Origin: Nitratireductor sp. GISD-1A_MAKvit
GTDB lineage: Bacteria; Pseudomonadota; Alphaproteobacteria; Rhizobiales; Rhizobiaceae
DNA length: 64,000 nucleotides
NCBI RefSeq assembly: GCF_040819555.1
Contig: NZ_CP161920.1
Location: 3,347,001-3,411,000 of the forward strand
Direction of reading: 5' to 3'
Shown: one piece after another, positions 1-8,265 of the stretch
Position numbering within the stretch: the first letter of the stretch is position 1
Layout: every line of letters begins with the position of its first letter
The notes under the pieces: generated by a model
The model's input: only the letters and a program-made list of their open reading frames with translations
What the model was told of the DNA's origin: nothing
Databases searched by the model: none
Position numbers and translations under genes: made by a program

Positions 1-184
1 AATCGCGAAACCATTGCTGCGTGTGTTGCACGGGCGTGCCGCCCATGAGCGTTGTGGTTTCGATGCGGTAATTCTGCCAGGTCTCGCCCTGAGCCAGCAT
101 GGCCTGAATATCCTCCCTGCAGCCGGCGCCTGCCGGCGTGGCAAGCGGTAGAGCCATGAGAAGGGCAATGAGAATGCGGTTCAT
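1..184 (-). CDS. Secreted protein of unknown function, C-terminal part outside the window
   Basis: An open frame runs on the minus strand from an ATG at 184 off the left edge of the window, giving 61 residues without a stop. It begins MNRILIALLMALPLATPAGA, a short basic start, a hydrophobic core and an Ala-rich end that read as a Sec signal peptide. The mature part starts around GCREDIQAML. CAGGAG lies about 8 bases before the ATG. There is no clear lipobox, so it is probably periplasmic rather than a lipoprotein. No family is recognised from the visible part. Confidence 0.6.
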   Translation of the reverse strand, partial: MNRILIALLMALPLATPAGAGCREDIQAMLAQGETWQNYRIETTTLMGGTPVQHTQQWFRD

Positions 185-255
185 GATCAAGCTCCTGTTG
201 CTGCCTGGGACTGGCCGAGCACGTGCCCTGCATCCGTAACGCACCCATGCGCCCC

Positions 256-1206
256 TTACACGGGCAACGGCCGCTCGCCTTCGTTCAGCGGCGTCAGGAT
301 ATCGCCAATCAGGCCGCGCATCCAGCGATGGGCCGGATTGTCTGTCGATCGCTTGTGCCAAACACCAACGATCAGAGCCGGTTCGACCGGCATTGGCGGC
401 TTGTAGAGCGCCAGGTTTCTGGAAGGTGCCAGTCTCTCGGCCAACTGTCGTGGAACCAGCGAAATCAGCTCGCTTTCGCCGACCACACGGCAAATGCCCG
501 AAAAGACCGGCATGGTCATCACGACCCTGCGGCTGCGCCCGACACGCGCAAGTGCCGCATCACCGGCGGCAGCGTGCTTTCCTTCGGGCGAAAACAGGAC
601 ATGTCCCATCTTGCAGAACAGATCCATCTCGACCACATCGCCGGGACGGACGCACGCCCGAGCCAGAACCGGATTGTCTGCCGCTGCAATGACCGCGTAG
701 CTGGAGTGGAAAAGCGGACGACGATCGCTCCACTCGGGGAAATCCAGATGCGGCATCAGAGCCATGTCGGCCTCGTAGCGATCCAGCGAGTCGAGATAGC
801 TGTTGGGCACCAGATCGATCAGCTGCATGCGCATGAGTGGTGCGGCGCTCCGCAGCTTCCGGGCAAGTTCCGGCATCAGCATCTCGGCAAAGAAATCCGC
901 TCCCGCGAGCTTGAAACTCATCGTGCTGGCCGCCGGGTCGAACGCCGGAGGTGCCAGCAGCGCCTCCAGACGGGCAAGCTCCGCATTGAGTGGCAGCGAC
1001 AGCGAAACGGCATAATCGGTGGGGCGCAGCCCCTGCCCCTGGCGCACGAACAGCTGATCGTCCAGTGCATGACGAAGCCGGCCCAGCGCCCCCGACACCG
1101 CCGATTGCGACATGCCGAGCCGCTCCCCCGCCTTGACCGTTGAACCTTCTCTCAGCAATGCATCGAGAACGCGCAGCAGATTGAGATCAAAGGTCGCAAA
1201 ATTCAT
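256..1206 (-). CDS. LysR-family transcriptional regulator
   Basis: A 316-residue protein with the LysR layout: an N-terminal winged helix-turn-helix over residues 1-65 (DLNLLRVLDALLREGS, then SQSAVSGALGRLRHAL) and an effector-binding domain over about 90-300. The Asp-Leu-Asn-Leu-Leu start and the PTDYA segment resemble the NodD/LinR-like branch of LysR proteins. The gene is divergent from the glutathione-transferase-like gene at 1467 with 260 bases between them, the usual arrangement when a LysR protein controls its neighbour. That regulatory link is inferred from layout only, and the effector is unknown. Confidence 0.85.
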   Translation of the reverse strand: MNFATFDLNLLRVLDALLREGSTVKAGERLGMSQSAVSGALGRLRHALDDQLFVRQGQGLRPTDYAVSLSLPLNAELARLEALLAPPAFDPAASTMSFKLAGADFFAEMLMPELARKLRSAAPLMRMQLIDLVPNSYLDSLDRYEADMALMPHLDFPEWSDRRPLFHSSYAVIAAADNPVLARACVRPGDVVEMDLFCKMGHVLFSPEGKHAAAGDAALARVGRSRRVVMTMPVFSGICRVVGESELISLVPRQLAERLAPSRNLALYKPPMPVEPALIVGVWHKRSTDNPAHRWMRGLIGDILTPLNEGERPLPV

Positions 1207-1466
1207 TTTGGCGATACACTCTATCCAATCAAACGATTTTTCAGATTAATCCCTCCCTGCTAAACAATGCAATCACGAGAGCGCTTTCGTTTCCCTGACC
1301 TGGGCACATGGAGGAAACGATGCCTGAAGCAGTGTTCAGCGCCCGCAAAAGCAACGGGCTCCGTTGCAAGACGACGGTTTTGCCATCCTTAGCAGGTGGT
1401 GCCATGTCGACCATGGAGGGCTGCTCACCGGCGGGGGGAAGCTCCTGCGATCGCATGGAGTAACCC

Positions 1467-2288
1467 ATGTCGTCGAAACAGACCGCAAGATCGATTGTTT
1501 ACCACATACCGGCCTGCCCTTTTTCGCAGCGGCTGGAGATTCTTCTGGCACTGAAAGGGCAGAGTGCGGCTGTCGAATTTCGTGTGGTCGACATCACGAT
1601 GCCCCCCGATCCCGAACTCCTCGAAAAAACACGCGGCACCACCGCGCTTCCGGTGCTTGAAACGCCGCAGGGAGGCATTTTGAAGGAGAGCCTGGTGATC
1701 CTCGACTATCTCGACGAAATCGTTGCGGGACCGAGGGTGCGGCGCCTCGATCCCTACGAACACGCGGTCGAAGCCATGCTTATCGCCAAGGAAGGCCCGT
1801 TCGCCATGGCTGGCTACGGGCTGGTCATGAATCAGGACCCCGCGGTGCGCGGGAAGAAACACGACCGGCTGCTCCAGCTCTACGCGGAGCTCAGCGACTT
1901 TCTCACGGCGTATGGGAATGAAACGAACGAGGACGGCGTGTTTCTGTTCGGCGGTTTCGGGCTGGCCGAGGTGGTGTTCACCCCGCTCTTCGCACGCTTC
2001 TGGTTCCTCCAGTACTACGAGAACTTCGATCTACCCGATGATCCCCGCTTCTCCCGGGTTACCCGCTGGCGCGATGCCTGCCTTGCGCATCCGGCCACGC
2101 AGCAGATAGGCCGCGAGGAGATCGTCAAGCTCTATTATGATTATGCCCTCGGATACGGCAATGGCGCCCTGCCGCCGGGACGGACCGTCTCGAGTTTCGC
2201 GGCTCGGCCTCACTGGCGTAAGCGTCCCTGGCCGCCTTCGGAAAAATATGGGCAGGCAGCGAACGACAGGGAGCTCGGGCTCGTGTGA
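1467..2288 (+). CDS. Glutathione S-transferase family protein
   Basis: A 273-residue protein with a thioredoxin-fold N-terminal domain that begins IVYHIPACPFSQRLEI. The CPFSQR motif places a cysteine at the position used by omega/beta-like and glutaredoxin-like transferases. LPVLETPQGGILKES gives the cis-Pro and the Glu-Ser glutathione-binding pair. An all-helical C-terminal domain follows, with FLFGGFGLAEVVFTPLFARF in the place of the usual family N-capping motif. A basic tail of about 35 residues is longer than usual. Substrate cannot be told. It is probably regulated by the divergent LysR gene. Confidence 0.8.
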   Translation: MSSKQTARSIVYHIPACPFSQRLEILLALKGQSAAVEFRVVDITMPPDPELLEKTRGTTALPVLETPQGGILKESLVILDYLDEIVAGPRVRRLDPYEHAVEAMLIAKEGPFAMAGYGLVMNQDPAVRGKKHDRLLQLYAELSDFLTAYGNETNEDGVFLFGGFGLAEVVFTPLFARFWFLQYYENFDLPDDPRFSRVTRWRDACLAHPATQQIGREEIVKLYYDYALGYGNGALPPGRTVSSFAARPHWRKRPWPPSEKYGQAANDRELGLV

Positions 2289-2396
2289 GACGGCCTCGCC
2301 GCCCATGCCTGCCGCAAACTGAAATGGCCGCGGAGGAGAGTTTCATCAAAACAGCGGCTTTTTTGCATCGCAATCACAAGAAGGGGAGAGAATACG

Positions 2397-2789
2397 ATGC
2401 ACGGCATAGCATTTCTGTTTTTTCTGAGCGCGAGCCTTTACGCGCTGGCTGGAATGGGTTTCGGCATACACATGGCTGCTTCCCATGATCACACGCTGGC
2501 TTCTGCTCACGCCCATCTGAACCTCATCGGCTGGGTAACACTTGGCGTGAGCGGTCTTTACTATCACAGCGTCCCACAGGCGGCGGCCAGCCGGCTCGCA
2601 TGGCTTCACTTCGCCACCGCCTCCCTCGGTCTCTGGATGATCGTTCCAGGCATCGTTCTTGCACTCAAGGGGGTCACGGAAGCGCTTGCCATCGCGGGCT
2701 CTCTGGTCACCATCCTTTCAATGGCGCTGTTTGTCGCCATCATCTACAGGAGCAGAGCTGCCGGTTCCGACGGAAGCGTGGTCTCATGA
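2397..2789 (+). CDS. Small four-helix membrane protein resembling a fragment of heme-copper oxidase subunit I
   Basis: A 130-residue protein with four predicted membrane helices at about 4-26, 42-60, 68-88 and 96-117. The segment SHDHTLASAHAHLNLIGWVT carries four histidines and resembles the H-x-H-x-N-x-x-G-W motif of NorB/CcoN-type oxidase subunits. The protein is far too short to be an oxidase. Similar stand-alone proteins are known to me from rhizobia as conserved hypotheticals. The RBS AGGGGAGAG lies about 8 bases before the ATG. It stands 108 bases after the transferase gene and may be read with it. Confidence 0.7.
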   Translation: MHGIAFLFFLSASLYALAGMGFGIHMAASHDHTLASAHAHLNLIGWVTLGVSGLYYHSVPQAAASRLAWLHFATASLGLWMIVPGIVLALKGVTEALAIAGSLVTILSMALFVAIIYRSRAAGSDGSVVS

Positions 2790-2821
2790 CAGAGAGAGAA
2801 TGAGACGTACGAAACAACAAA

Positions 2822-2852
2822 ACAGCCCGCAAGCATGAAAGCCGCGGGCTGT
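2822..2852 (-). terminator. Rho-independent terminator of the PTS operon
   Basis: A 9-base stem (ACAGCCCGC with GCGGGCTGT) with a 13-base loop. Read on the minus strand the stem is followed by TTTTGTTGTTT, so it closes the minus-strand PTS operon that ends at 2883. Confidence 0.75.
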
Positions 2853-2882
2853 CCTGGATAACTGCCTTGCAGAGCAGAATGC

Positions 2883-3167
2883 TCAGCGACGCAGTTCGGC
2901 CTCGATCTTGTCGAGCGCTTCGGCCTTGCCCATGCCGGTCAGGAAGGCGAGCGTCACGATGGACGGCACGCCAAGATCCGACGGCAGCTGCGTGGTCGAA
3001 ACGATCAGATCCACGCCGTTCAGTTCGGAGCGCACTTCGGTCGCCTTGCACTGGCGCGAATCGATGGTAATGCCGCGTTCCTTCATGGCCTCGGTCACGG
3101 CATTGGCAACCACGGTCGAGGTGGCAATTCCGGTGCCGCAGGCAAACAGGACGGTCTTCTTGCTCAT
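2883..3167 (-). CDS. gatB: PTS galactitol-type EIIB component
   Basis: A 94-residue cytosolic phosphocarrier. The phosphorylated cysteine is Cys10 in the motif FACGTGIATSTV, which is characteristic of the GatB/lactose-type IIB fold. Length matches stand-alone GatB proteins. It is the last gene of a minus-strand operon (EIIC, EIIA, EIIB), separated from EIIA by 124 bases that hold a palindromic repeat. Family specificity suggests galactitol or a related polyol or pentose. The true substrate cannot be read, since no catabolic gene lies beside the operon. Confidence 0.88.
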   Translation of the reverse strand: MSKKTVLFACGTGIATSTVVANAVTEAMKERGITIDSRQCKATEVRSELNGVDLIVSTTQLPSDLGVPSIVTLAFLTGMGKAEALDKIEAELRR

Positions 3168-3194
3168 GGGTTTCTCCCGATCAATTGGGCACCA

Positions 3195-3290
3195 GAGCGG
3201 TCCACCGTTTCATAGAAACGCGCTCCGCTCCAACTGCCCGTTTTCCCGCATTTGTGCGGCGTCAGGTGATTCCACCTGACTGCAAAATGC
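3195..3290. repeat. Intergenic element with two hairpins
   Basis: Two inverted repeats stand in tandem. The first runs 3195-3225: outer arms GAGCG and CGCTC with an inner GTTTC/GAAAC stem. The second runs 3261-3280, GTCAGGTGATTCCACCTGAC, with 8-base arms around ATTC. It is followed by TGCAAAATGCTCTA. From memory, similar palindromes ending in an AAATGCTCTA tail are dispersed between genes in Hyphomicrobiales genomes. Its position inside the operon means it would be transcribed and could influence EIIB levels or mRNA processing. Confidence 0.55.
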
Positions 3291-3291
3291 T

Positions 3292-3753
3292 CTATTTCAG
3301 AACCGCAGCGACATCATCAAGCGACGATGCCTGCATGAGGCCGGAAATCGCTTCCTCACTCTGGATGGTCGCCATGATTTCCTGCAGCATTTCGATCTGA
3401 CGGTCCTTGTCATTGAGCGCCATCAGGAAGACGAGGCCCACTTCCACGGCCTCATCCGGATCTTCCATGTTTGCGAAGGTCACCGGCTTCTTGAGCGTGG
3501 CAAGCGCGATGCCCGGCTTCACGACATGCTCCGGGTCCGTGTGCGGCACCGCCACGTTCACCGCGTGGCCGAGCGGCAGGCCGGTCGGCATCGTGGCTTC
3601 GCGGGCGAGAACCGCATCGGCAAAGCTGTCTTTCACGTAGCCAGCGTCCTTGAGTTTGCCGGCGAGCAGTCGGATGACAGCCTCGCGGCTATCGGTATCG
3701 ACCCCGAGGACAATCGCCTCGGGATCGATGTGGTTCATAAGGGCTTCAGCCAT
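3292..3753 (-). CDS. gatA: PTS EIIA component, fructose/mannitol/galactitol type
   Basis: A 153-residue phosphocarrier of the EIIA-Man/Fru/Gat fold. The family motif REATMPTGLPL sits at residues 51-61 and the phosphorylated histidine is His71 in AVPHTDPEHV. It would pass phosphate from HPr to the EIIB cysteine. It lies 12 bases downstream of EIIC. The same fold includes PtsN of the nitrogen PTS, but the position between EIIC and EIIB argues for a sugar-transport role. Confidence 0.88.
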   Translation of the reverse strand: MAEALMNHIDPEAIVLGVDTDSREAVIRLLAGKLKDAGYVKDSFADAVLAREATMPTGLPLGHAVNVAVPHTDPEHVVKPGIALATLKKPVTFANMEDPDEAVEVGLVFLMALNDKDRQIEMLQEIMATIQSEEAISGLMQASSLDDVAAVLK

Positions 3754-3765
3754 TCACTAACCTAT

Positions 3766-5175
3766 TCAGCCTTCTTGTGCAGTGGTGGTGTCGTCTTCCG
3801 CACCCGCTGCCCGTTCCCAGGCCAGCGTGTTGCGGCGATAGAGCCAGAAGCACGCCGCGATGATGGCGGCAAGCACGCCCAGCCCGGCAGCGCCCAGGTT
3901 CCGGATTGCTGCAATAACCACGTAGGAAATCCACAGGAAGCCGTCGACCACCGAAGTGATCTGAACCGCGTTCTCAGGCATTTCGAAGCCCGAATCCACG
4001 GCAGCGCTGGTGAACAGAGGTGCGAGTGCGTTGGCCACGTAGAAGCCGGCGGCGAGTGTTACCGTGCCGACGATCACCATGCGGAAAACATTGCCGCGCA
4101 GGAGCGGTGCCGTCATGGCAACGATGAACGGAATAACCGCCAGATCGGCGAACAGGATCACGCGGTTGCCCGGCAGGACGATCGACAGGATGATGGCGAT
4201 CGGCACCAGAATCAGCGATGCGGAAATGGCTGCGGGGTGACCGATCAGGATTGCCGAATCAAGACCAACCAGAAGCTCCCTGTCACCGGTGCGCTTGCGC
4301 ACGAATTCCTGTGCGGCTTCCGATACCGGCAGCAGGCCTTCCATGAGGATCTTCACCATGCGCGGCAAAAGCAGCATCACGGCGGCGAGCGTCATGCCCG
4401 TCTGCAGAACCTTGGACAGGACCACACCGAAATCGCCGGCATTGTAGTAGGCGACAACGCCCAAAACGAGACCGATGATCAGGCCAAGCACAACCGGTTC
4501 CCCGAAGACGCCGAAGCGGCGCTCGATGGTTTCGGTCGAGATGTTCACCTTGTTGACACCGGGGATGCGCTCGATGATCCAGTTGATCACGATGGCGATC
4601 GGCAGGATCTGCGCAGATGCCAGATGCGGAACCGAAACGCCCGGAATGCCGTAGAACTTCTGAACGGCACGGGCCGACCAATCGGCGAACAGCAACGAAA
4701 GTGCTGCCATCAGCGCGGCAACAACGAGGCCGTAGGCCAGGCTGCCCGTGGCGGCAACGGCAAGCGAACCGATAAAGGCAAAGTGCCAGAAGTTCCAGAC
4801 ATCCACATTGAGCGTGCGGGTCATGCGCGTCAGAAGAAGCGCGATGTTGACGGCGATGCCAATGGGGATCACCCACAGGCCCACCGAAGAGCCAAAGGCG
4901 ATGGCAGCCGCCGAAGGCCAGCCCACATCGACGATGTCGCGCTGAATGCCCGTATTGGTGACGATGGCCTGCGCCACATCACCGATGGAGCCAAGCATCA
5001 GCCCGAGCACCAGATTGATACCGATGAATGCCACGCCGATGGTGACGGCGGCACGGAATGCCTTGCCGATCTTGGCCCCCAGCACTGCGGCAATAACAAA
5101 AATGACGATGGGCAACAGAACCGTTGCGCCAAGCGTGTCCACGGCCGCTTTAAGGCCGCTCAGGAATGTGTCCAT
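3766..5175 (-). CDS. gatC: PTS galactitol-type EIIC permease
   Basis: A 469-residue polytopic membrane protein with about 10-12 hydrophobic helices and a charged C-terminal tail. It begins with the GatC-like segment FLSGLKAAVDTLGATVLLPI and contains the loop GHPAAISASLILVP, typical of the EIIC galactitol family. GGAGGAAAA lies directly before the ATG. First gene of the PTS operon, with a recognisable promoter about 70-100 bases upstream. Transport PTS systems are uncommon in this bacterial order, which mostly keeps only the regulatory nitrogen PTS. No EI or HPr gene is in the window. Confidence 0.88.
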   Translation of the reverse strand: MDTFLSGLKAAVDTLGATVLLPIVIFVIAAVLGAKIGKAFRAAVTIGVAFIGINLVLGLMLGSIGDVAQAIVTNTGIQRDIVDVGWPSAAAIAFGSSVGLWVIPIGIAVNIALLLTRMTRTLNVDVWNFWHFAFIGSLAVAATGSLAYGLVVAALMAALSLLFADWSARAVQKFYGIPGVSVPHLASAQILPIAIVINWIIERIPGVNKVNISTETIERRFGVFGEPVVLGLIIGLVLGVVAYYNAGDFGVVLSKVLQTGMTLAAVMLLLPRMVKILMEGLLPVSEAAQEFVRKRTGDRELLVGLDSAILIGHPAAISASLILVPIAIILSIVLPGNRVILFADLAVIPFIVAMTAPLLRGNVFRMVIVGTVTLAAGFYVANALAPLFTSAAVDSGFEMPENAVQITSVVDGFLWISYVVIAAIRNLGAAGLGVLAAIIAACFWLYRRNTLAWERAAGAEDDTTTAQEG

Positions 5176-5245
5176 TTTCCTCCCCCTGAATCCCTGCTCA
5201 TAACCATTCGCGATCAGAACATTTGTTTACCGAAATAGACGCAAG

Positions 5246-5274
5246 TTTATGGCTTGTACTCAGCCGACTGTCAA
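5246..5274 (-). promoter_or_regulatory. Sigma-70-like promoter of the PTS operon
   Basis: On the minus strand a perfect -35 box TTGACA (5269-5274) is followed after 17 bases by CATAAA (5246-5251). The promoter lies 71-99 bases upstream of the EIIC start. No operator is obvious around it. The rest of 5176-5647, 472 bases without a convincing gene, shows nothing else that I recognise. Confidence 0.55.
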
Positions 5275-5647
5275 TCTGGGAATCCGGTGCTGAATCGGAC
5301 GTCCAAAGCAGAAAAAATCTTTCCTCTGATTTCCTTATAAGCTGCACATTGGTGCAAATTACAACCATAAGATGAAACAGCGGAACGGACGGGGCGATGG
5401 AGCTTTCTTACGACAAAATGCCATTCCTGACCTCTCTGGCGGAAGCCACCGCCCCACCTCCGTAGAAAACATTCGAGAACAAGACGCTTCGCGATTTCTG
5501 AAGCGTTCTGCCAAAGCCGGTCCTCCCGCCCCCCGGGCCGGCTTCTCCCAAAGTCTCGCCCTGCTTCCTGGAAGCATCGGCGAGGCTTTGGGACCCATTT
5601 CAACCGGCACTTGTATTGCGTGACTGCCGCACTGACCGGAACACGCC

Positions 5648-5857
5648 GTGCCCGCGAAACCCCTCATAGACGTCCCATCCATATCCGTTCTCATCGACGA
5701 GATGGTGAAGCAGGGCTACTCCAGCGCGGAGATTGACATCATTCTCGTGCGGCAGGGACCGGTGGATCTCGACCTGGTGCAGGAATGCAAACTGAAACAC
5801 TCTGCCCTGCAGAATGCCTCACGCGGACGACAAAGGCGTTTCCGCCTGAGATTTTAG
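5648..5857 (+). CDS. Possible small protein of unknown function
   Basis: A 69-residue frame with a GTG start. Its first 50 residues look protein-like (VLIDEMVKQGYSSAEIDIIL, alternating acidic and hydrophobic), while the last 12 are basic and low in complexity. No ribosome-binding site is convincing and no family is recognised. It lies alone between two minus-strand genes. It could equally be chance coding in GC-rich DNA. Confidence 0.3.
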   Translation: MPAKPLIDVPSISVLIDEMVKQGYSSAEIDIILVRQGPVDLDLVQECKLKHSALQNASRGRQRRFRLRF

Positions 5858-5973
5858 CCCGCGATCGCCTTCCCCCCAATGTGCCGCCATTCGCGGCTTC
5901 TTTCCCGTCAACCGCGACAATCCAGCAGGGCCGGCGAGATCGGTCATTCCGTTGCCCCTGTATATAAAAAGAA

Positions 5974-6011
5974 GAGCCGCCCTCCCCCGGTATCCGAGGG
6001 AGAAGCCGCTC
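5974..6011 (-). terminator. Likely terminator of the minus-strand regulator-like gene
   Basis: An imperfect hairpin (outer GAGC/GCTC, inner CTCCC/GGGAG) is followed on the minus strand by TTCTTTTTATATA. It stands about 70 bases beyond the stop of the gene at 6082-7101. Confidence 0.5.
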
Positions 6012-6081
6012 AACCTGTCTGAATCTTCTCACATAGGGGGAATCTGAAATCCGCAGGGTGTGACGCTGCTTAACACGACAC

Positions 6082-7101
6082 CTACTTGACTGCCTCGTGT
6101 GAAGCCACTTCAGCATCGGTCTGGTAGCGCGCAAGGGCGCCTTTATATCCGAACAGCGAAGCAGCGACCTTGGCTGCGATCGACTCAACCAATGCGCCCT
6201 GGGCTTTCGGCCGGAAAGCTTCTCTCGCCAGAGAGGATATCTGAACCTCGCGAGAATCCGAATCAAGCAGATGCCAGTAGATTCTGGCCTCACCGGCCTC
6301 AACCTGAACGCTGGTGAGCAGTTCGAACACTTCGCTTCGTTCACCATAGACCGTTCGCACGCGTGCCACCGCCTCTTCAAGCTGCTCTTTCGGCCGCAGG
6401 CCGACGGAGCGCACCGCTTTCTCACGGCCGACATTGAGCAAGAGGGCATCGTTGAGCATCGCTGCCAGCTGGGTCGTTTCAGCATTGATCGAATTCGCCC
6501 GCGCGTTGTCGAGTATGAGCACGGCTGGCCCCCCTCGATCTGCCCGGGAGGCGAATGTCAGCCAGGAAGGGGAAAAGGCCGACAAAGAAGATGCCAGGAC
6601 AACTGTCAGGATTGCCCCCACGGCAAAGGAACGGAGTTTTGTGAGATGCCTTGACGCGTATTGCACAAATGCACTTGTGGATGAACGCTTTTCGAAGACA
6701 GGCACATAAGCGCCCAACGGCACCGAAATCTGCACCGGATCGGCCTGTCCTGGTCCCGCGTAGTAATCACGCAGGGATTTTCGCAACTGCCCGGCCGCTA
6801 TTCGCACAATCGGATCAACGGTTGCATCGAAACTGGCGTCGCGGCCAAAGACATCTACGGCGATTGTGAAGGCCTTGATGCGATCGGCCCGGCCTGCCAC
6901 CGTTTCCTCGACCACGAAGCGCAGAAAGCGCCTGTTGCGGTCCGATGCTCGAAACTCGGGATTTTCAAGCAGGGTTTCCAGCACTGCAAGTCTTTCATCC
7001 GGCGGGCACGTTTCTGCTGTCTCCGGAGGCGCTGCCCCTGCTTTCTGGTCGTATTCGATCACCCCGCGATTGTGCTTATCTGTCTGGAATTTTTGCAGCA
7101 T
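6082..7101 (-). CDS. Membrane-anchored protein with an adenylate-cyclase-associated regulator N-domain and a TolB-like C-domain
   Basis: A 339-residue protein in three parts. Residues 35-140 carry LLENPEFRASDRNRRFLRFV, IKAFTIAVDVFGRDASFD and VDPIVRIAAGQLRKSLRDYY, a module I know from the N-termini of rhizobial CadC-like and adenylate-cyclase-like proteins. One membrane helix follows at about 158-178. Residues 190-330 resemble the TolB-like part of those proteins (LILDNARANS, then AAMLNDALLLNV). The usual TPR repeats are missing, so it looks like a short member. A signal-responsive regulator at the inner membrane is plausible; the exact role is unknown. It stands alone. Confidence 0.65.
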   Translation of the reverse strand: MLQKFQTDKHNRGVIEYDQKAGAAPPETAETCPPDERLAVLETLLENPEFRASDRNRRFLRFVVEETVAGRADRIKAFTIAVDVFGRDASFDATVDPIVRIAAGQLRKSLRDYYAGPGQADPVQISVPLGAYVPVFEKRSSTSAFVQYASRHLTKLRSFAVGAILTVVLASSLSAFSPSWLTFASRADRGGPAVLILDNARANSINAETTQLAAMLNDALLLNVGREKAVRSVGLRPKEQLEEAVARVRTVYGERSEVFELLTSVQVEAGEARIYWHLLDSDSREVQISSLAREAFRPKAQGALVESIAAKVAASLFGYKGALARYQTDAEVASHEAVK

Positions 7102-7522
7102 TATCTCTCGCTTCTCGCAAGTCCTGAGAGGGATGCGGACACCTTGCAGCGCTGATCTCCACCGTCCTCTCCGATCAATATTTCATTCGCATACGCAACG
7201 GGATCGTGCTTCGAACCGACCGGACGGCACATGCTCGTCTCGGCACGCCGCATGGGCAGCGTCCCACAAGCAGATGGATCAAGATTCTCCAATTGGCCGT
7301 TCAGCCCGTACGCGCTGAACGCGTCATTCCACCAGACACAGAAAAGAACGCGAGACCACTTTCGAATGCCTGAAGCTCAACGCGAGCCGACGATGCTTCA
7401 AAACACTTCGAAGCGCTTATGGACAACTAAGCCGGTTGCGGAGGCCCGCCAAACCAGCCGCTTGTGACAACCGCAGCTGAATGAAGTCGAGCAGTGGGAG
7501 ACAGGAAATTATCCAGGAGAAC
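7102..7522. other. Non-coding stretch, no feature recognised
   Basis: About 420 bases between the start of the minus-strand regulator-like gene and the 3' end of tRNA-Thr. Short open frames here have neither RBS nor protein-like composition. It must contain the promoter of the regulator-like gene, but no clear -35/-10 pair could be picked out. Confidence 0.5.
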
Positions 7523-7597
<75 letters not shown>

Positions 7598-7833
7598 GCT
7601 GCCAGAAAGCGGGAGTTTTGAACGTTGACCGTCCAATCGGGCTCCCGATCACGAAAGAGCCGTCGAATTGTGCTCGCCATCGTGATGCGGCGGACTTCTG
7701 CCACAACGAAAAGCATTGCGCAAGCACGCAATCGCATTCATGAGCGCAGTTTGATACATGTCTGTGAAAATCACGTCCGGTGCCGCCCGTTCCTGCGGCT
7801 TCGACACGCCTGACCAGCACGCTTCCAACACGA

Positions 7834-8037
7834 ATGGAGCCCCAGTTGAGCGAAACGACAAAAACAAACTCATCTGCAGCCAACGGCAAGACAGACGACA
7901 CTCGAAAAAAGCGCCTTGCGGCCCAGTTGCGTGAAAACCTCGCGCGTCGCAAGGCACAGGCACGTTCCCGCCGGAAGGGAGAAGCAGATCAAAGACCCGA
8001 AGGCCTGCAGCCTGATGCGCCCACACGCGGAGAATAA
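7834..8037 (+). CDS. Small basic conserved protein upstream of murA
   Basis: A 67-residue protein from an ATG at 7834. Residues 22-50 form a strongly basic helix (DDTRKKRLAAQLRENLARRK followed by AQARSRRKG) between hydrophilic, probably disordered ends. Short proteins of this type before murA are familiar to me from rhizobial genomes but have no assigned function. A GTG at 7780 would add 18 residues that are less protein-like. The RBS is weak. Nucleic-acid or envelope association is only a guess from the charge. Confidence 0.6.
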   Translation: MEPQLSETTKTNSSAANGKTDDTRKKRLAAQLRENLARRKAQARSRRKGEADQRPEGLQPDAPTRGE

Positions 8038-8265
8038 GGCCGCTTTGCCGTGTGCGCACTGTCTTGCGCCAGAGGCGGCCATGTTTTAGGACCATTTGGA
8101 ATGGAAATGTCTTGCGGGGACGGTTTCACGGTGATGCAACAATGGATCTGCCGCTCCTGAAATCGCCTTTACCATAGCGCAAGGCAGATGGTGCATGCTG
8201 ACAGATCGGGAACGAACCACCCCAGTCTGTCAATGTCGACAAATGCGCCCGGAAAGTGAGAACGG

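Noticed and set aside
3526..5238. A 570-codon open frame on the plus strand
   Set aside because: It is antisense to the PTS EIIA and EIIC genes and its product is rich in His, Arg, Asp and Gln, the usual shadow of GC-rich membrane-protein coding.
5359..5694. A 111-codon minus-strand frame in the gap upstream of the PTS operon
   Set aside because: It is Arg/Ser/Gly-rich, lacks an RBS and overlaps the equally doubtful small frame on the other strand.
8038..8100. Possible terminator between the small basic gene and murA
   Set aside because: Only a 6-base GGCCGC/GCGGCC stem with a 30-base loop and a weak T-stretch; too poor to list.
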